This document shows, one piece after another, positions 27,010 through 36,516 of a DNA stretch of 64,000 nt (position 1 is the first letter of the stretch; the number at the start of each line of letters is the position of its first letter). Source of the stretch: Mesorhizobium sp. M2D.F.Ca.ET.226.01.1.1 (GTDB lineage: Bacteria; Pseudomonadota; Alphaproteobacteria; Rhizobiales; Rhizobiaceae); NCBI RefSeq assembly GCF_004022705.2, contig NZ_RZOY02000012.1, positions 166,158-230,157 on the forward strand, written 5' to 3'. Under the pieces are notes generated by a model. The model did not search any database, was not told where the DNA came from, and saw only the letters and a list, made by a program, of their open reading frames with translations. A program made the position numbers and the translations under genes.

Positions 27010-28146
27010 CTAGCGACGCAACTGCTCCTTGCCCATGTCCGTCACCAGACGCTTGCCGCACAGTGCCAGCGTGACGTCCATTTCCTTGCGGATGATCTCG
27101 AGCGCCTTGGTGACGCCTTCCTTGCCCATCGCGCCAAGGCCATAGAGGAAGGGCCGGCCGATATAGGTGCCCTTGGCGCCGAGGCAGAGCGCCTTGAGTA
27201 CGTCCTGGCCGGAGCGGATGCCGCCATCCATATGCACCTCGATCCTGTCGCCGACCGCATCGGCGATTTCTTCCAGCACCGAGATCGACGAAGCGGCGCC
27301 GTCGAGCTGCCGTCCGCCATGGTTGGAGACGACGATCGCGTCCGCTCCGGTCTCGGCCGCCATCAGCGCGTCCTCCTTGTCGAGGATGCCCTTCAGGATC
27401 AGCTTGCCGCCCCAGCGCTCCTTGATCCACGCGACGTCCTTCCACGACAGCTGCGGATCGAACTGCTCCGTCGTCCAGGACGACAGCGAAGAGACGTCGC
27501 CGACGCCCTTGGCATGGCCGACGATGTTGCGGAAGGTGCGGCGCTTGGTGCCGGCAATCCCCAGGCACCAGCGCGGCTTGAGCGCCAGGTCGACGATGTT
27601 GGCGAGCGTCATCTTGGGGGGCGCCGAAAGCCCGTTGCGGATATCCTTGTGGCGCTGTCCCAGGATCTGCAGGTCGAGCGTCAGCACCAGCGCCGAGCAT
27701 TTCGCCGCCTTGGCGCGGTCGATGAGGTTGAGAACGAAATCCTTGTCGCGCAGCACATAGAGCTGGAACCAGAACGGCTTTTTGGTCGCTGCAGCGACAT
27801 CCTCGATCGAGCAGATGCTCATCGTCGACAGCGTGAACGGCACGCCGAACGCTTCCGCCGCCTGCGCCGCCAGCATCTCGCCGTCGGCATGCTGCATGCC
27901 GGTCAGCCCGGTCGGGGCGAGTGCCACCGGCATCGCCACTTTCTCGCCGATCATGGTCGATTCCAGCGAGCGGTTGCTCATGTCGACCAGCACGCGCTGG
28001 CGGAACTTGATCTTGCCGAAATCCTCCTCGTTGGCGCGGTAGGTACTCTCCGTCCAGGCGCCGGAATCGGCATAGTCGAAGAACATCTTCGGCACTCTGC
28101 GGCGCGCCAGGTCCTTCAGGTCGGCGATGGTGAGGATTTCGCTCAT
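27010..28146 (-). CDS. lldD: L-lactate dehydrogenase, FMN-dependent
   Basis: This 378-residue FMN alpha-hydroxyacid oxidase family protein probably oxidises L-lactate to pyruvate at the inner membrane. The FMN/catalytic segments are VVSNHGGRQLDGA (active-site His) near residue 253, MDGGIRSGQDVLKAL near 306, and the YRANEEDFGKIKFRQRVLVD region near 36. It follows a GntR/FadR regulator by 12 bases on the same strand, the usual layout of an lldR-lldD unit. Glycolate or mandelate dehydrogenase activity is the main alternative within this family. Confidence 0.88.
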   Translation of the reverse strand: MSEILTIADLKDLARRRVPKMFFDYADSGAWTESTYRANEEDFGKIKFRQRVLVDMSNRSLESTMIGEKVAMPVALAPTGLTGMQHADGEMLAAQAAEAFGVPFTLSTMSICSIEDVAAATKKPFWFQLYVLRDKDFVLNLIDRAKAAKCSALVLTLDLQILGQRHKDIRNGLSAPPKMTLANIVDLALKPRWCLGIAGTKRRTFRNIVGHAKGVGDVSSLSSWTTEQFDPQLSWKDVAWIKERWGGKLILKGILDKEDALMAAETGADAIVVSNHGGRQLDGAASSISVLEEIADAVGDRIEVHMDGGIRSGQDVLKALCLGAKGTYIGRPFLYGLGAMGKEGVTKALEIIRKEMDVTLALCGKRLVTDMGKEQLRR

Positions 28147-28158
28147 GATGGGTCCCCG

Positions 28159-28962
28159 CTAGGAACGTTTGCGTGTGGGTTCGATATCGCCGGCATCCGA
28201 GCGTTGCCTGAGGCGCAACCTCGACACCCGCTGCCAGTCGCCGCTGCGCTCGGCTTCCGCCATCGAGCGCTCGACATAGGTGATGTGGTCCATCGCCGCT
28301 TTGCGCGCCGCGATCGGATCGCCGGCTTTGATCGCGGCATGGATCGCCCGGTGCTGCGCAAGCAGCGCCTCGCGCGCGCCCGGCACGCCGAACACCAGAA
28401 GCCGGTTCTGGAAAACACCCTCCGACAGCAGCCGGTAGCAGGAGCGCAGCGTGTGCAGCAGGATGATGTTGTGCGCGCATTCGCACACCGCGTGATGGAA
28501 CTCGACGTCGATTTCCGCCTCGTCATCGAAATCGCCGGTGCGGTGCGCCTCGTCCATGCGCGCCATGATGCGGTCGAGCAGCGCCAGATCCTCCGGCGTC
28601 GCCCGCCTGGCCGCATATTCGGCCGCCACAGCCTCGATCTCGCGCCGATACTCCAGATAATCCGTCACCGCCTTGCGGTGCGTGGAGATCAGGTCGGTCA
28701 CCGGCTTGGTGAAAAGCTGGCCGATGACGTCGGCGACATGTGTGCCGCCGCCGGGTCGCGTCGTCAGCAGCCCGCGCCCTTCCAGCGCCTTCAGCGCATC
28801 GCGCAGGATCGGCCGCGACACGTCGAACTGGCGCGCCAGCTCGCGCTCGCCGGGCAGCCGGTCGCCGGTGCGCAGCACGCCTTCGAGGATCAGGGTCTCG
28901 ATCTGCTGCACCACCTCGTCGGCGGTGCGCGAATGCTCGATCCTGGAGAAAATATCGCTCAA
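28159..28962 (-). CDS. GntR/FadR family regulator, probably of lactate use
   Basis: This 267-residue regulator has an N-terminal winged helix (VVQQIETLILEGVLRTGDRLPGERELARQF in residues 17-46; SRPILRDALKALEGRGLL) and a C-terminal FCD ligand domain (about 85-240) with the metal-binding His pattern (EFHHAVCECAHN, then HRAIHAAI). It lies 12 bases before lldD, so it is likely an LldR-like repressor released by lactate. Its start is divergent from the DUF3422 gene, leaving 208 bases for both promoters. Confidence 0.88.
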   Translation of the reverse strand: MSDIFSRIEHSRTADEVVQQIETLILEGVLRTGDRLPGERELARQFDVSRPILRDALKALEGRGLLTTRPGGGTHVADVIGQLFTKPVTDLISTHRKAVTDYLEYRREIEAVAAEYAARRATPEDLALLDRIMARMDEAHRTGDFDDEAEIDVEFHHAVCECAHNIILLHTLRSCYRLLSEGVFQNRLLVFGVPGAREALLAQHRAIHAAIKAGDPIAARKAAMDHITYVERSMAEAERSGDWQRVSRLRLRQRSDAGDIEPTRKRS

Positions 28963-29170
28963 GTAAGGCGCCTGGAGAGTGAAACGGACGTGTTTCAGAT
29001 TAAAGCGTTCGTCGCCAACTGGTCAAATTATTTATCCAATTCGCATGGTCGAGTCACGTCGCCTGCCACGCGCCGCCAACCTCCGTTACCGATATTTGCT
29101 GTTTACGCGTCTCGCCGATTGCCGCAAGACAACGGGGTTGCACGAAGGGTCGAAAACAGGGGGACCAGCC

Positions 29171-30493
29171 GTGTCGGACGAGATGTCCAGTCTCGAATTC
29201 CAGCCGCGTGCGCAGGGCAGCGTGATGGGCTTCCCGGCGCATGAAGGGCGGCCTGGCGCGCTGGGCGAGGTCCATGCCCGCCCGCATCCGCTGATCGACA
29301 AACCCCGCGTGCTCATCCAGCTTTCCTTCATGACCGAGGGGGGCGCTGCGGTCGACCATGCGGTACTGTCGGAACTGTCGCGGCGGCTGGGTATCGCCGC
29401 GCCCGAGCGCAACGCCCGCCACCACGCCATGAAATGGGGCAAGGGCACGCTGCGCTGGGAGAGGCATACCGAGTTCTCGACCTATCTGTGGGAAGGGCCG
29501 CTGGCCGAGAACGGACGGGGGCAGGAAGATTCGCCCTTCGGCAACGGCTTCTCGCCGCCGGGCAGGGTGATTTCGGGCATCCGCCTTGAAATCCGCAAAT
29601 GGACGCAGGCGAGCGAAAGGCTGATCGCCGGCTTCGACCCGACCAGCCTGTGCTATTCGCTGGTCGAGCGGGGTGCTGCCGCCATCATCACCGATTTCCG
29701 CCAGGACGGCGACGGCCTGACCCGCATGCTGGTGCTCGATCGCGGCCTGACGCCGGCAAGCACCGGCGCCCTGTCGCAGCGGCTGATCGACATCGAGAAT
29801 TATCGGACGCTGGCCATGCTTGGCCTGCCGCTGGCGCTGACTTTGTCCGGCCGCGCCCGCCGCATCGAGGATCGCCTGGCGCAGACCACACGGGAAATGA
29901 AGGCGGTCGAGACCCGCGACAGCCAGACGTTGCTCGCCGATCTCACCGAGCTTGCGGCCGAGCTGGAGGCCGACGCTGCCTCCAGCCTCTACCGCTTTGG
30001 CGCCAGCCGCGCCTATGACGGCATCGTCACCGAAAGGCTGGAAGCGCTCGATGAAGAGCCGGTGCAAGGCTTTGACACCTGGGTGGGGTTCCTGCAGCGG
30101 CGCATGGCGCCAGCCATGCGCACCTGCCGCTCGGTCGAGGAGCGCCAGGCCAATTTGTCGCGAAAGCTCACCCGCGCCACCACGCTTTTGCGCACCTGGG
30201 TCGATGTCGATGTCGAGAAGCAGAACCGCGACCTGCTGGCTTCGATGAACAACCGCGCCCGGCTGCAGCTGCGCCTGCAGCAGACCGTCGAAGGCCTGTC
30301 CGTCGCTGCCGTCTCCTATTATGTCGTCGGCCTCATCGGCTATGTCGCCAAGGGCGCCTCGATCTTCGGCCATGCCTTCGCGCCCGAAGTCGTCACCGCC
30401 GCATCGGTGCCGGTCGCCATCCTGCTCGTCTGGTGGGGCGTGCGCCGGGTGCGAAAAATGCATTCCGAGCCGGCGAAGCAACCGGGCGAGTAA
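29171..30493 (+). CDS. DUF3422 family membrane protein
   Basis: This 440-residue protein is of the DUF3422 family, widespread in Proteobacteria and of unknown function. The N-terminal part contains the family's HARPHPLIDKPRVLIQLSF segment and HAMKWGKGTLRWERHTEFSTY. The middle is coiled-coil-like (REMKAVETRDSQTLLADLTELAAELEAD). Two C-terminal membrane spans appear at about 375-395 and 405-425 (VPVAILLVWWGVRRV). GTG 29171 is preferred because AGGGGG lies seven bases upstream; ATG 29183 is the alternative. Confidence 0.85.
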   Translation: MSDEMSSLEFQPRAQGSVMGFPAHEGRPGALGEVHARPHPLIDKPRVLIQLSFMTEGGAAVDHAVLSELSRRLGIAAPERNARHHAMKWGKGTLRWERHTEFSTYLWEGPLAENGRGQEDSPFGNGFSPPGRVISGIRLEIRKWTQASERLIAGFDPTSLCYSLVERGAAAIITDFRQDGDGLTRMLVLDRGLTPASTGALSQRLIDIENYRTLAMLGLPLALTLSGRARRIEDRLAQTTREMKAVETRDSQTLLADLTELAAELEADAASSLYRFGASRAYDGIVTERLEALDEEPVQGFDTWVGFLQRRMAPAMRTCRSVEERQANLSRKLTRATTLLRTWVDVDVEKQNRDLLASMNNRARLQLRLQQTVEGLSVAAVSYYVVGLIGYVAKGASIFGHAFAPEVVTAASVPVAILLVWWGVRRVRKMHSEPAKQPGE

Positions 30494-30637
30494 TCTCTCT
30501 CTAGGAGGAGAGCGCCAGCGGCAGATTGCCGCTGCGGAAGCTTGGCAATGCGCTTGCGGCCCGATGCGACCAAAGCAGCGTTTGCAACAAATCCGTCATG
30601 CTGGTAAAAGATTTTGACCAGTCAAGCGAGATGCCCG

Positions 30638-32134
30638 ATGTCCGGCCTAGCCATGCCCAAGCCAGATGCCGAGACGCTGCGCCGGCGCGCCGAGATCGTC
30701 GCCGACATGCGCATCATCGTGCCGGGCGAGGGCGTCGTCGACACGGCCAATGAAATGCGCGCCTTCGAGAGCGACGGCCTCACCGCTTACCGGCAACTGC
30801 CGCTGGTCGTGGTGCTGCCCGAGACTGTCGCCCAGGTCTCCCGCGTCCTGAAATATTGCAACGACCGCAACATCCGCGTCGTGCCGCGCGGCTCCGGCAC
30901 CTCGCTGTCCGGCGGCGCGCTGCCGCTGGAGGATGCGGTGCTTCTGGTGATGAGCCGCTTCAACCGCATTCTGGCGATCGACTATCCCAATCGCATCGTC
31001 GTCGCCCAGCCGGGCGTCACCAATCTCGGCATCACCAACGCCGTCGAGCAGGACGGCTTTTATTACGCCCCCGATCCATCCTCCCAGATCGCCTGCTCGA
31101 TCGGTGGCAATGTCGCCGAGAATTCCGGTGGCGTGCACTGCCTGAAATACGGCCTCACCGCCAACAATGTGCTGGGCATCGAGATGGTGCTAATGAATGG
31201 CGAGGTGATGCGCCTCGGCGGCAGCCATCTCGACCAGGAAGGCTATGACCTGCTTGGCGTCATGACCGGTTCCGAAGGCCTGCTCGGTGTCGTCACCGAG
31301 GTGACCGTGCGCATCCTGAAGAAGCCGGAGACGGCGCGCGCGCTACTGATCGGCTTTCCGACCAGCGAAGAGGGCGGCCAATGCGTCGCCGACATCATCG
31401 GCGCCGGCATCATTCCAGGCGGCATGGAGATGATGGACCGTCCGGCGATCCACGCGGCCGAGGATTTCGTCCATGCCGGCTATCCGCTCGACGTCGAGGC
31501 GCTGCTCATCGTCGAGCTCGACGGGCCGAGCGTGGAGGTCGACCATCTGATCGGCCTCGTCGAGGCGATCGCCTATCGCAACGGCTCGAGCACCTGCCGC
31601 ATCTCGCAGTCGGAACAGGAGCGGCTGAGCTTCTGGGCCGGCCGCAAGGCAGCATTTCCGGCGGTCGGCCGGATCTCGCCTGACTATTACTGCATGGACG
31701 GCACCATCCCGCGCAAGGAACTGCCGCGCGTGCTGGCCGGCATGCGCGATCTGTCGGAGAAATACGGTCTCGGCGTCGCCAATGTCTTCCATGCCGGCGA
31801 CGGCAATCTGCATCCGCTGATCCTCTACGACGCCAATGTGCCGGGCGAGCTCGACAAGGCCGAAAACTTCGGCGCGGACATACTGCGGCTTTGCGTCGAG
31901 GTCGGCGGCGTGCTGACTGGCGAGCACGGCGTCGGCGTCGAGAAACGCGACCTGATGCCGGAAATGTTCAACCAGATCGATCTCGACCAGCAGATGCGCG
32001 TCAAATGCGCCTTCGATCCCAACCATCTGCTCAACCCCGGCAAGGTCTTCCCGCAGCTCCGCCGCTGCGCCGAGCTTGGCCGCATGCATGTGCATCGCGG
32101 CCAGGTGGCGTTTCCTGACATTCCGAGGTTTTGA
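30638..32134 (+). CDS. glcD: Glycolate oxidase subunit GlcD (FAD-linked)
   Basis: This is the 498-residue catalytic FAD subunit of glycolate dehydrogenase, which oxidises glycolate to glyoxylate and passes electrons to the respiratory chain with GlcE and GlcF. The FAD-binding PCMH domain shows VPRGSGTSLSGGALP near residue 87 and SIGGNVAENSGGVHCLKYG near 155. The C-terminal domain has NVFHAGDGNLHPLI and GVLTGEHGVGVEKR. Length matches E. coli GlcD (499). ATG 30638 and ATG 30653 are both possible; neither has a strong ribosome-binding site. Confidence 0.93.
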   Translation: MSGLAMPKPDAETLRRRAEIVADMRIIVPGEGVVDTANEMRAFESDGLTAYRQLPLVVVLPETVAQVSRVLKYCNDRNIRVVPRGSGTSLSGGALPLEDAVLLVMSRFNRILAIDYPNRIVVAQPGVTNLGITNAVEQDGFYYAPDPSSQIACSIGGNVAENSGGVHCLKYGLTANNVLGIEMVLMNGEVMRLGGSHLDQEGYDLLGVMTGSEGLLGVVTEVTVRILKKPETARALLIGFPTSEEGGQCVADIIGAGIIPGGMEMMDRPAIHAAEDFVHAGYPLDVEALLIVELDGPSVEVDHLIGLVEAIAYRNGSSTCRISQSEQERLSFWAGRKAAFPAVGRISPDYYCMDGTIPRKELPRVLAGMRDLSEKYGLGVANVFHAGDGNLHPLILYDANVPGELDKAENFGADILRLCVEVGGVLTGEHGVGVEKRDLMPEMFNQIDLDQQMRVKCAFDPNHLLNPGKVFPQLRRCAELGRMHVHRGQVAFPDIPRF

Positions 32135-32159
32135 TGGGGACTCAAACTCGCATGTCGGC

Positions 32160-32335
32160 GTTCCTTCGCGCCCCCCTCTGTCCTGCCGGAAATCTCCCCC
32201 ACAAGGGGGGAGATCAGCTGCCATCGCGGCCTTCGCCAATCTCCGCCGTTGCAAGTGAGGCGCGGCCGCGGAAGCTGCCAATCTCCCCCCTAGTGGGGGA
32301 GATGTCCGGCAGGACAGAGGGGGGCGCGAAGGAAC
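32160..32335. repeat. Palindromic mosaic repeat between glcD and glcE
   Basis: The 31 bases at 32160-32190 are a perfect inverted copy of 32305-32335. Inside are two GGGGG-stem hairpins (ATCTCCCCC..GGGGGAGAT at 32192-32214 and 32280-32303). The same element, slightly diverged, fills the hisS-hisZ gap. It belongs to the rhizobial intergenic mosaic element class (RIME-like). Confidence 0.85.
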
Positions 32336-32369
32336 TCGACGTGGCCTCTTTTGGGGGTGTCGCGCCATC

Positions 32370-33614
32370 ATGACCATCTTCACCCCATCCTCTTCCGCCG
32401 AAATCCTCTCCACCACCCAATGGGCGGCGGCCGAGGAATCGCCGCTGGAAATCCTCGGCCACGGCTCCAAACGCGGCATCGGTCGTCCGCTGCAGACCGA
32501 GCATACGCTCGACCTGTCCAAGCTCACCGGCGTCACCCTCTACGAGCCGGCCGAACTGGTGCTGTCGGCCCGCGCCGGCACGCCGCTTGCCGAAATCGAA
32601 CAACTGCTTGCCGAAAACGGCCAGCAATTCGCCTTCGAACCGATGGACTACGGCCCGCTGCTCGGCGGTGAGCCGGGCCAAGGGGGCAAGAACGGCACAA
32701 TCGGCGGCGTGCTCGCCACGAACCTGTCCGGGCCTCGCCGCCTCAAGGCAGGCGCCGCGCGCGACCACATCCTTGGCGTCGCCGCTGTCTCCGGCCGTGG
32801 CGAGGCCTTCAAGTCGGGCGGGCGCGTGGTCAAGAACGTCACCGGCTACGATCTTTCCAAGCTGATGGCAAACAGTTGGGGCACGCTGGCCGTGCTCACC
32901 GATGTCACCTTCAAGGTCTTGCCGGCCGCCGAAACGGAAGTGACTTTGGCCGTCCGCGGTCTGCTTGACGAGGCCGCGGTCGCCGCCATGGCGCTGGCGC
33001 TGGGCTCCAGCGCCGAAGTCTCGAGCGCGGCGCATCTGCCGGAGCGCATCGCCTTGAAGGTTGCCGGCGGCAAGCACGGCAGCGATGCCGCGACGCTGCT
33101 ACGCGTCGAGGGGTTTGGCCCCTCGGTCGTCTATCGGGTCGAGGCGCTTAAGCAACTGCTCGGCAAGGCTGGGCCGCTGGAAGAGATCGCCGGCGAGGCG
33201 TCGAAAGCCATCTGGCGCGACATTCGCGACTGCCGGCCTTTCGCCGATGGTGGCGCGCAGCCGGTCTGGCGCGTCTCGATGGCGCCGTCCGAGGCGCACC
33301 ATATGGTGATGGCGCTGCGCATGCAGGCGGCGGTCGACGCATTCTACGACTGGCAGGGCGGCCTGGTGTGGCTCTCCATGCGGGAGGATGATCCGGAGGC
33401 TGAGCTGCTGCGCAGGCTGATCCGCAAGCATGGCGGCGGCCATGCGACGCTGGTGCGCGCCTCTGCCCCGCATCGCGCGGCGCTGCCGGTGTTCGAACCG
33501 CAGCCGCCGCATCTGGCGGCGCTGTCGGCGCGGCTCAAGGTCGAGTTCGATCCGAAGAATATCCTCAATCCCGGCCGCATGGCGCCGGGCGCCGGCTCTG
33601 CTACTCTTGCCTGA
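32370..33614 (+). CDS. glcE: Glycolate oxidase subunit GlcE (FAD-binding)
   Basis: This 414-residue FAD-binding subunit of glycolate dehydrogenase is a shortened GlcD paralogue. The PCMH-type FAD domain includes ILGHGSKRGIGRP, LSARAGTPLAEIEQLLAENGQ and GGVLATNLSGPRRLKAGAARDHILG. RVVKNVTGYDLSKLM is a GlcE signature. The C-terminal FDPKNILNPGRM ends the domain. A palindromic repeat separates it from glcD, which may affect message processing within the operon. It is followed by a DUF4870 gene and glcF. Confidence 0.93.
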   Translation: MTIFTPSSSAEILSTTQWAAAEESPLEILGHGSKRGIGRPLQTEHTLDLSKLTGVTLYEPAELVLSARAGTPLAEIEQLLAENGQQFAFEPMDYGPLLGGEPGQGGKNGTIGGVLATNLSGPRRLKAGAARDHILGVAAVSGRGEAFKSGGRVVKNVTGYDLSKLMANSWGTLAVLTDVTFKVLPAAETEVTLAVRGLLDEAAVAAMALALGSSAEVSSAAHLPERIALKVAGGKHGSDAATLLRVEGFGPSVVYRVEALKQLLGKAGPLEEIAGEASKAIWRDIRDCRPFADGGAQPVWRVSMAPSEAHHMVMALRMQAAVDAFYDWQGGLVWLSMREDDPEAELLRRLIRKHGGGHATLVRASAPHRAALPVFEPQPPHLAALSARLKVEFDPKNILNPGRMAPGAGSATLA

Positions 33615-33634
33615 TCAACGGAGGGAGCAGCACC

Positions 33635-34024
33635 ATGAGCAACACCGATCCAGGACCGAGCAGCGCACCGCGCCAGACCGATCGCTGGCTGGAGCCGGGC
33701 CAGACCAACGCGCTGGTCATCTACATTCTCTACCTCGCCAGCCTCGTCATCGGCATCACCGGCATTGTCGGTATCGTGCTCGCCTATATCAACCGCGGCA
33801 AGGCCGGCGGCTTCGTCGAAAGCCACTATACGTTCCTGATCAGGACGTTCTGGATCGGCCTTCTCTACGCGCTGATCTCGGTGGTCCTGATGATGCTTGT
33901 GATCGGCTTCGTGCTGATGTTGGCCGTCGCAGTCTGGTTTATCGCGCGCTGCATTCTCGGCATCCAGGCGCTGCAGCGCGGCGAGCCCGTCAAGAACCCG
34001 CAAAGCTGGCTTCTGGGACAGTAA
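33635..34024 (+). CDS. DUF4870-like small membrane protein within the glc operon
   Basis: This 129-residue protein has three probable membrane spans (about 28-52, 70-95 and 88-110, the latter two overlapping in my estimate). The family pattern includes LVIYILYLASLVIGITGIVGIVLAYINRG (in pieces) and SHYTFLIRTFWIGLLY. The N-terminus is polar. It sits 20 bases after glcE and 10 before glcF, so it is co-transcribed with glycolate dehydrogenase genes. Its role is unknown; it might help anchor or assemble the complex, which is speculation from position. Confidence 0.78.
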   Translation: MSNTDPGPSSAPRQTDRWLEPGQTNALVIYILYLASLVIGITGIVGIVLAYINRGKAGGFVESHYTFLIRTFWIGLLYALISVVLMMLVIGFVLMLAVAVWFIARCILGIQALQRGEPVKNPQSWLLGQ

Positions 34025-34034
34025 GGATTTTTGC

Positions 34035-35363
34035 GTGCAGACCAATTTTTCCCTTGCCCAACTTGCCGACCCGCATGTCGCGGAATCGGAAAAGATCCTG
34101 CGCAAATGCGTGCATTGCGGCTTCTGCACCGCCACCTGCCCAACCTATGTGACTTTGGGCAATGAACTCGATTCGCCGCGCGGCCGCATTTACCTCATCA
34201 AGGACATGCTGGAGAACGGCCGGCCGGCCGACAAGGAGATCGTCACCCATATCGACCGCTGCCTGTCCTGCCTGGCCTGCATGACGACATGCCCCTCGGG
34301 CGTGAATTACATGCATCTGGTCGACCATGCCCGCGCCCATATCCAGGAGACCTATAAGCGCCCGCTGCTCGACCGGCTGACGCGCGCCATGCTGGCTGCC
34401 GTGCTGCCTTATCCCAGCCGCTTCCGTGCCGCGCTGAAACTGGCAGGGCTCGGCCGGCCGTTTATCGGCCTGTTCGAAAAACTGCCGGCGCTGAAGCCGG
34501 TCGCCGCCATGCTGAAGCTCGCGCCGTCGTCGCTCCCATCGGCATCGCCGATGGCGAAGCCGGGCACGCATGCCGGGCAGGGAACCAAAAAACGCGGCCG
34601 CGTCGCGATCCTCACCGGCTGCGCGCAATCGGTGCTCGATCCGGCCATCAACGACACCACCATCTCGCTGCTTACGAGGCTCGGCGTCGAAGTGGTGGTG
34701 CCGGAAGACGAGGGCTGCTGCGGCGCGCTTGTCCACCACATGGGCCGCGAAGCGGCGGCGCTCGCCTCGGCAAGACAGAACATCGACGCCTGGACGCGAG
34801 CCATCGACCAGGGCGGGCTTGACGCGATCATTGTCACCGCATCCGGCTGCGGCACCACGATCAAGGATTACGGCTTCATGCTGCGCCTCGATCCGGCCTA
34901 TGCCGAAAAGGCCGCCCGCGTCTCGGCGCTGGCCAAGGACATCACCGAATATCTGGCCGCCCTCGACCTGCCCGAGCCGTTGCGCAAGCCAGGCACGATC
35001 GTCGCCTATCACTCCGCCTGCTCGATGCAGCATGGCCAGAAGATCACGCGCCAGCCGAAGGAGCTTCTCGCCAAGGCGGGCTTTGTCGTGCGCGAGCCGC
35101 GTGAAGGTCATCTCTGCTGCGGCTCGGCCGGCACCTACAACATCCTGCAGTCCGAGATTTCGGCCAAGCTGCGCGACCGCAAGGTAAAAAATATCGAAGC
35201 GACGGGTGCAGAAATCGTGGCGACCGGCAATATCGGCTGCATCACCCAGATCGCGTCCGCCGCCAAGCTGCCGGTGGTGCACACGATAAAACTGCTCGAC
35301 TGGGCTTATGGCGGCCCCAAGCCGGGAGGCGTCTCCGACGTAGCGATGGTTGCCGCCGAGTAG
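34035..35363 (+). CDS. glcF: Glycolate oxidase iron-sulfur subunit GlcF
   Basis: This 442-residue subunit carries electrons from the flavin subunits to the quinone pool. It has two 4Fe-4S motifs (CVHCGFCTATCPTY near residue 28 and CLSCLACMTTCPSG near 80) and two CCG-type cysteine-rich domains (EDEGCCGALVHHMG near 230; EGHLCCGSAGTYN near 360). The start is GTG 34035 after AAGGA. It completes the glcD-glcE-DUF4870-glcF cluster. The glyoxylate-side gene glcB is not in the window. Confidence 0.94.
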   Translation: MQTNFSLAQLADPHVAESEKILRKCVHCGFCTATCPTYVTLGNELDSPRGRIYLIKDMLENGRPADKEIVTHIDRCLSCLACMTTCPSGVNYMHLVDHARAHIQETYKRPLLDRLTRAMLAAVLPYPSRFRAALKLAGLGRPFIGLFEKLPALKPVAAMLKLAPSSLPSASPMAKPGTHAGQGTKKRGRVAILTGCAQSVLDPAINDTTISLLTRLGVEVVVPEDEGCCGALVHHMGREAAALASARQNIDAWTRAIDQGGLDAIIVTASGCGTTIKDYGFMLRLDPAYAEKAARVSALAKDITEYLAALDLPEPLRKPGTIVAYHSACSMQHGQKITRQPKELLAKAGFVVREPREGHLCCGSAGTYNILQSEISAKLRDRKVKNIEATGAEIVATGNIGCITQIASAAKLPVVHTIKLLDWAYGGPKPGGVSDVAMVAAE

Positions 35364-35369
35364 TCGAAA

Positions 35370-36290
35370 CTACTCCGCCGCGAGCTGATCCGCCACGCCA
35401 TAGGTCGCACGATAAAGCGCGCGCTGGCGGTTGAGCGCCACCATCGTGTTGCGCAAGAGGATCGCGACCGTGAGCGGGCCGACGCCGCCCGGCACTGGCG
35501 TGATCCAGGACGCCACTTCCTTGACGCTGTCGGTGTCGACATCGCCGACGATGCGGGTTTCACCGTCGGGCCCCACCTCGGAATTGATGCCGATGTCGAT
35601 GACGCAGGCCCCTGGCTTCACCATGTCGGCCTTGATCAGCCTGGGCTTGCCGACGGCGACGAACAGCGCATCCGCGCGCCGCGCATGCGCGGCCAGCGAG
35701 CGCGTCATGTGGTGGCAGACGGTGACCGTCGCCCCTTCGCTCATCAAAAGGAAGGCGATCGGCTTGCCGACGATCTCGGAATGGCCGACGACCACAACCT
35801 CCAGCCCCTTCAACTCGAGGCCGGTCTCCTTCAGCAGCTCGACCGAGGCAGCCGCCGTGCAGGGCGCCAGATCGAGCTGGTTGTAGACGATGTTGCCGAT
35901 CGAGGCCGGGTGCATGCCCTCGACATCCTTCAGCGGATGCACCGCCGCCTGCAAGGTCTTGATCGGGATATGCGCCGGCACCGGCCGCTGGATGATGATG
36001 CCAGTGACGCGCGGATCGGCGTTGAGGCCGTGGATCGCGGCTTCAAGTTCGCCGGCGGTGATGTCGGCGGCGAAGCGACGCTCCTCAAAGCCGATGCCTG
36101 CAAGGGCGGCCTTAGCGCGCTGATTGCGCACATAGACATCGACCGCGGCGGTATCGCCGACGGTGATCGAGACCAGCTTCGGCGGAAAGCCTTCGGCTGC
36201 TGCGATTGCGGCGTCCTCGCGCACGGAGGCGATGATGCGCTGGGCGACCGGGCCGCCTTTCAGATAGCGGCTGTCATCGGTCCGGGTCAT
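35370..36290 (-). CDS. folD: Methylenetetrahydrofolate dehydrogenase/cyclohydrolase FolD
   Basis: This 306-residue bifunctional enzyme of one-carbon metabolism interconverts 5,10-methylene-, methenyl- and 10-formyl-tetrahydrofolate with NADP. The catalytic region YVRNQRAKAALAGIGFE holds the Tyr/Lys pair, IIQRPVPAHI the substrate loop, and VVVGHSEIVGKPIAFLLMSEGATVT the NADP fold. VIDIGIN and DVDTDSV..ASWITPVPGGVGPLTVA close the protein. ATG 36290 gives the standard start MTRTDDSRYLKGG; the longer upstream frame is noncoding. It is convergent with glcF at seven bases. Confidence 0.95.
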   Translation of the reverse strand: MTRTDDSRYLKGGPVAQRIIASVREDAAIAAAEGFPPKLVSITVGDTAAVDVYVRNQRAKAALAGIGFEERRFAADITAGELEAAIHGLNADPRVTGIIIQRPVPAHIPIKTLQAAVHPLKDVEGMHPASIGNIVYNQLDLAPCTAAASVELLKETGLELKGLEVVVVGHSEIVGKPIAFLLMSEGATVTVCHHMTRSLAAHARRADALFVAVGKPRLIKADMVKPGACVIDIGINSEVGPDGETRIVGDVDTDSVKEVASWITPVPGGVGPLTVAILLRNTMVALNRQRALYRATYGVADQLAAE

Positions 36291-36483
36291 GGCTGGCACC
36301 TCTGCCTTCTGGAGCAATTCGAGGGCAAGCCCCGAAGCGGCCGCCCGTTCGCAATTGCATAACTGCCGAAATTTGTGCACTGCAATAGCAGAGGAGCGCC
36401 GGGAAATCAGCCCCGAATGCGAAACAGCCTGCTTTCGGTACGACCTGCCGCGCCGGGCGTCATAAAGAAAACGCAAAAACGAA

Positions 36484-36516
36484 AAAAGGCAGCGCGGTTT
36501 CCCTGCGCTGCCTTTT
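36484..36516. terminator. Bidirectional Rho-independent terminator
   Basis: AAAAGGCAGCGC (36484-36495) pairs perfectly with GCGCTGCCTTTT (36505-36516) over a nine-base loop, with A and T tracts on both sides. On the minus strand it ends the L,D-transpeptidase transcript 144 bases after that gene. The rest of 36291-36659 shows no gene. Confidence 0.8.

Noticed and set aside
32135..32369. Repeat regions read as short coding frames
   Set aside because: The frames arise from the mosaic repeat itself, which recurs in another intergenic gap; no separate gene is supported.
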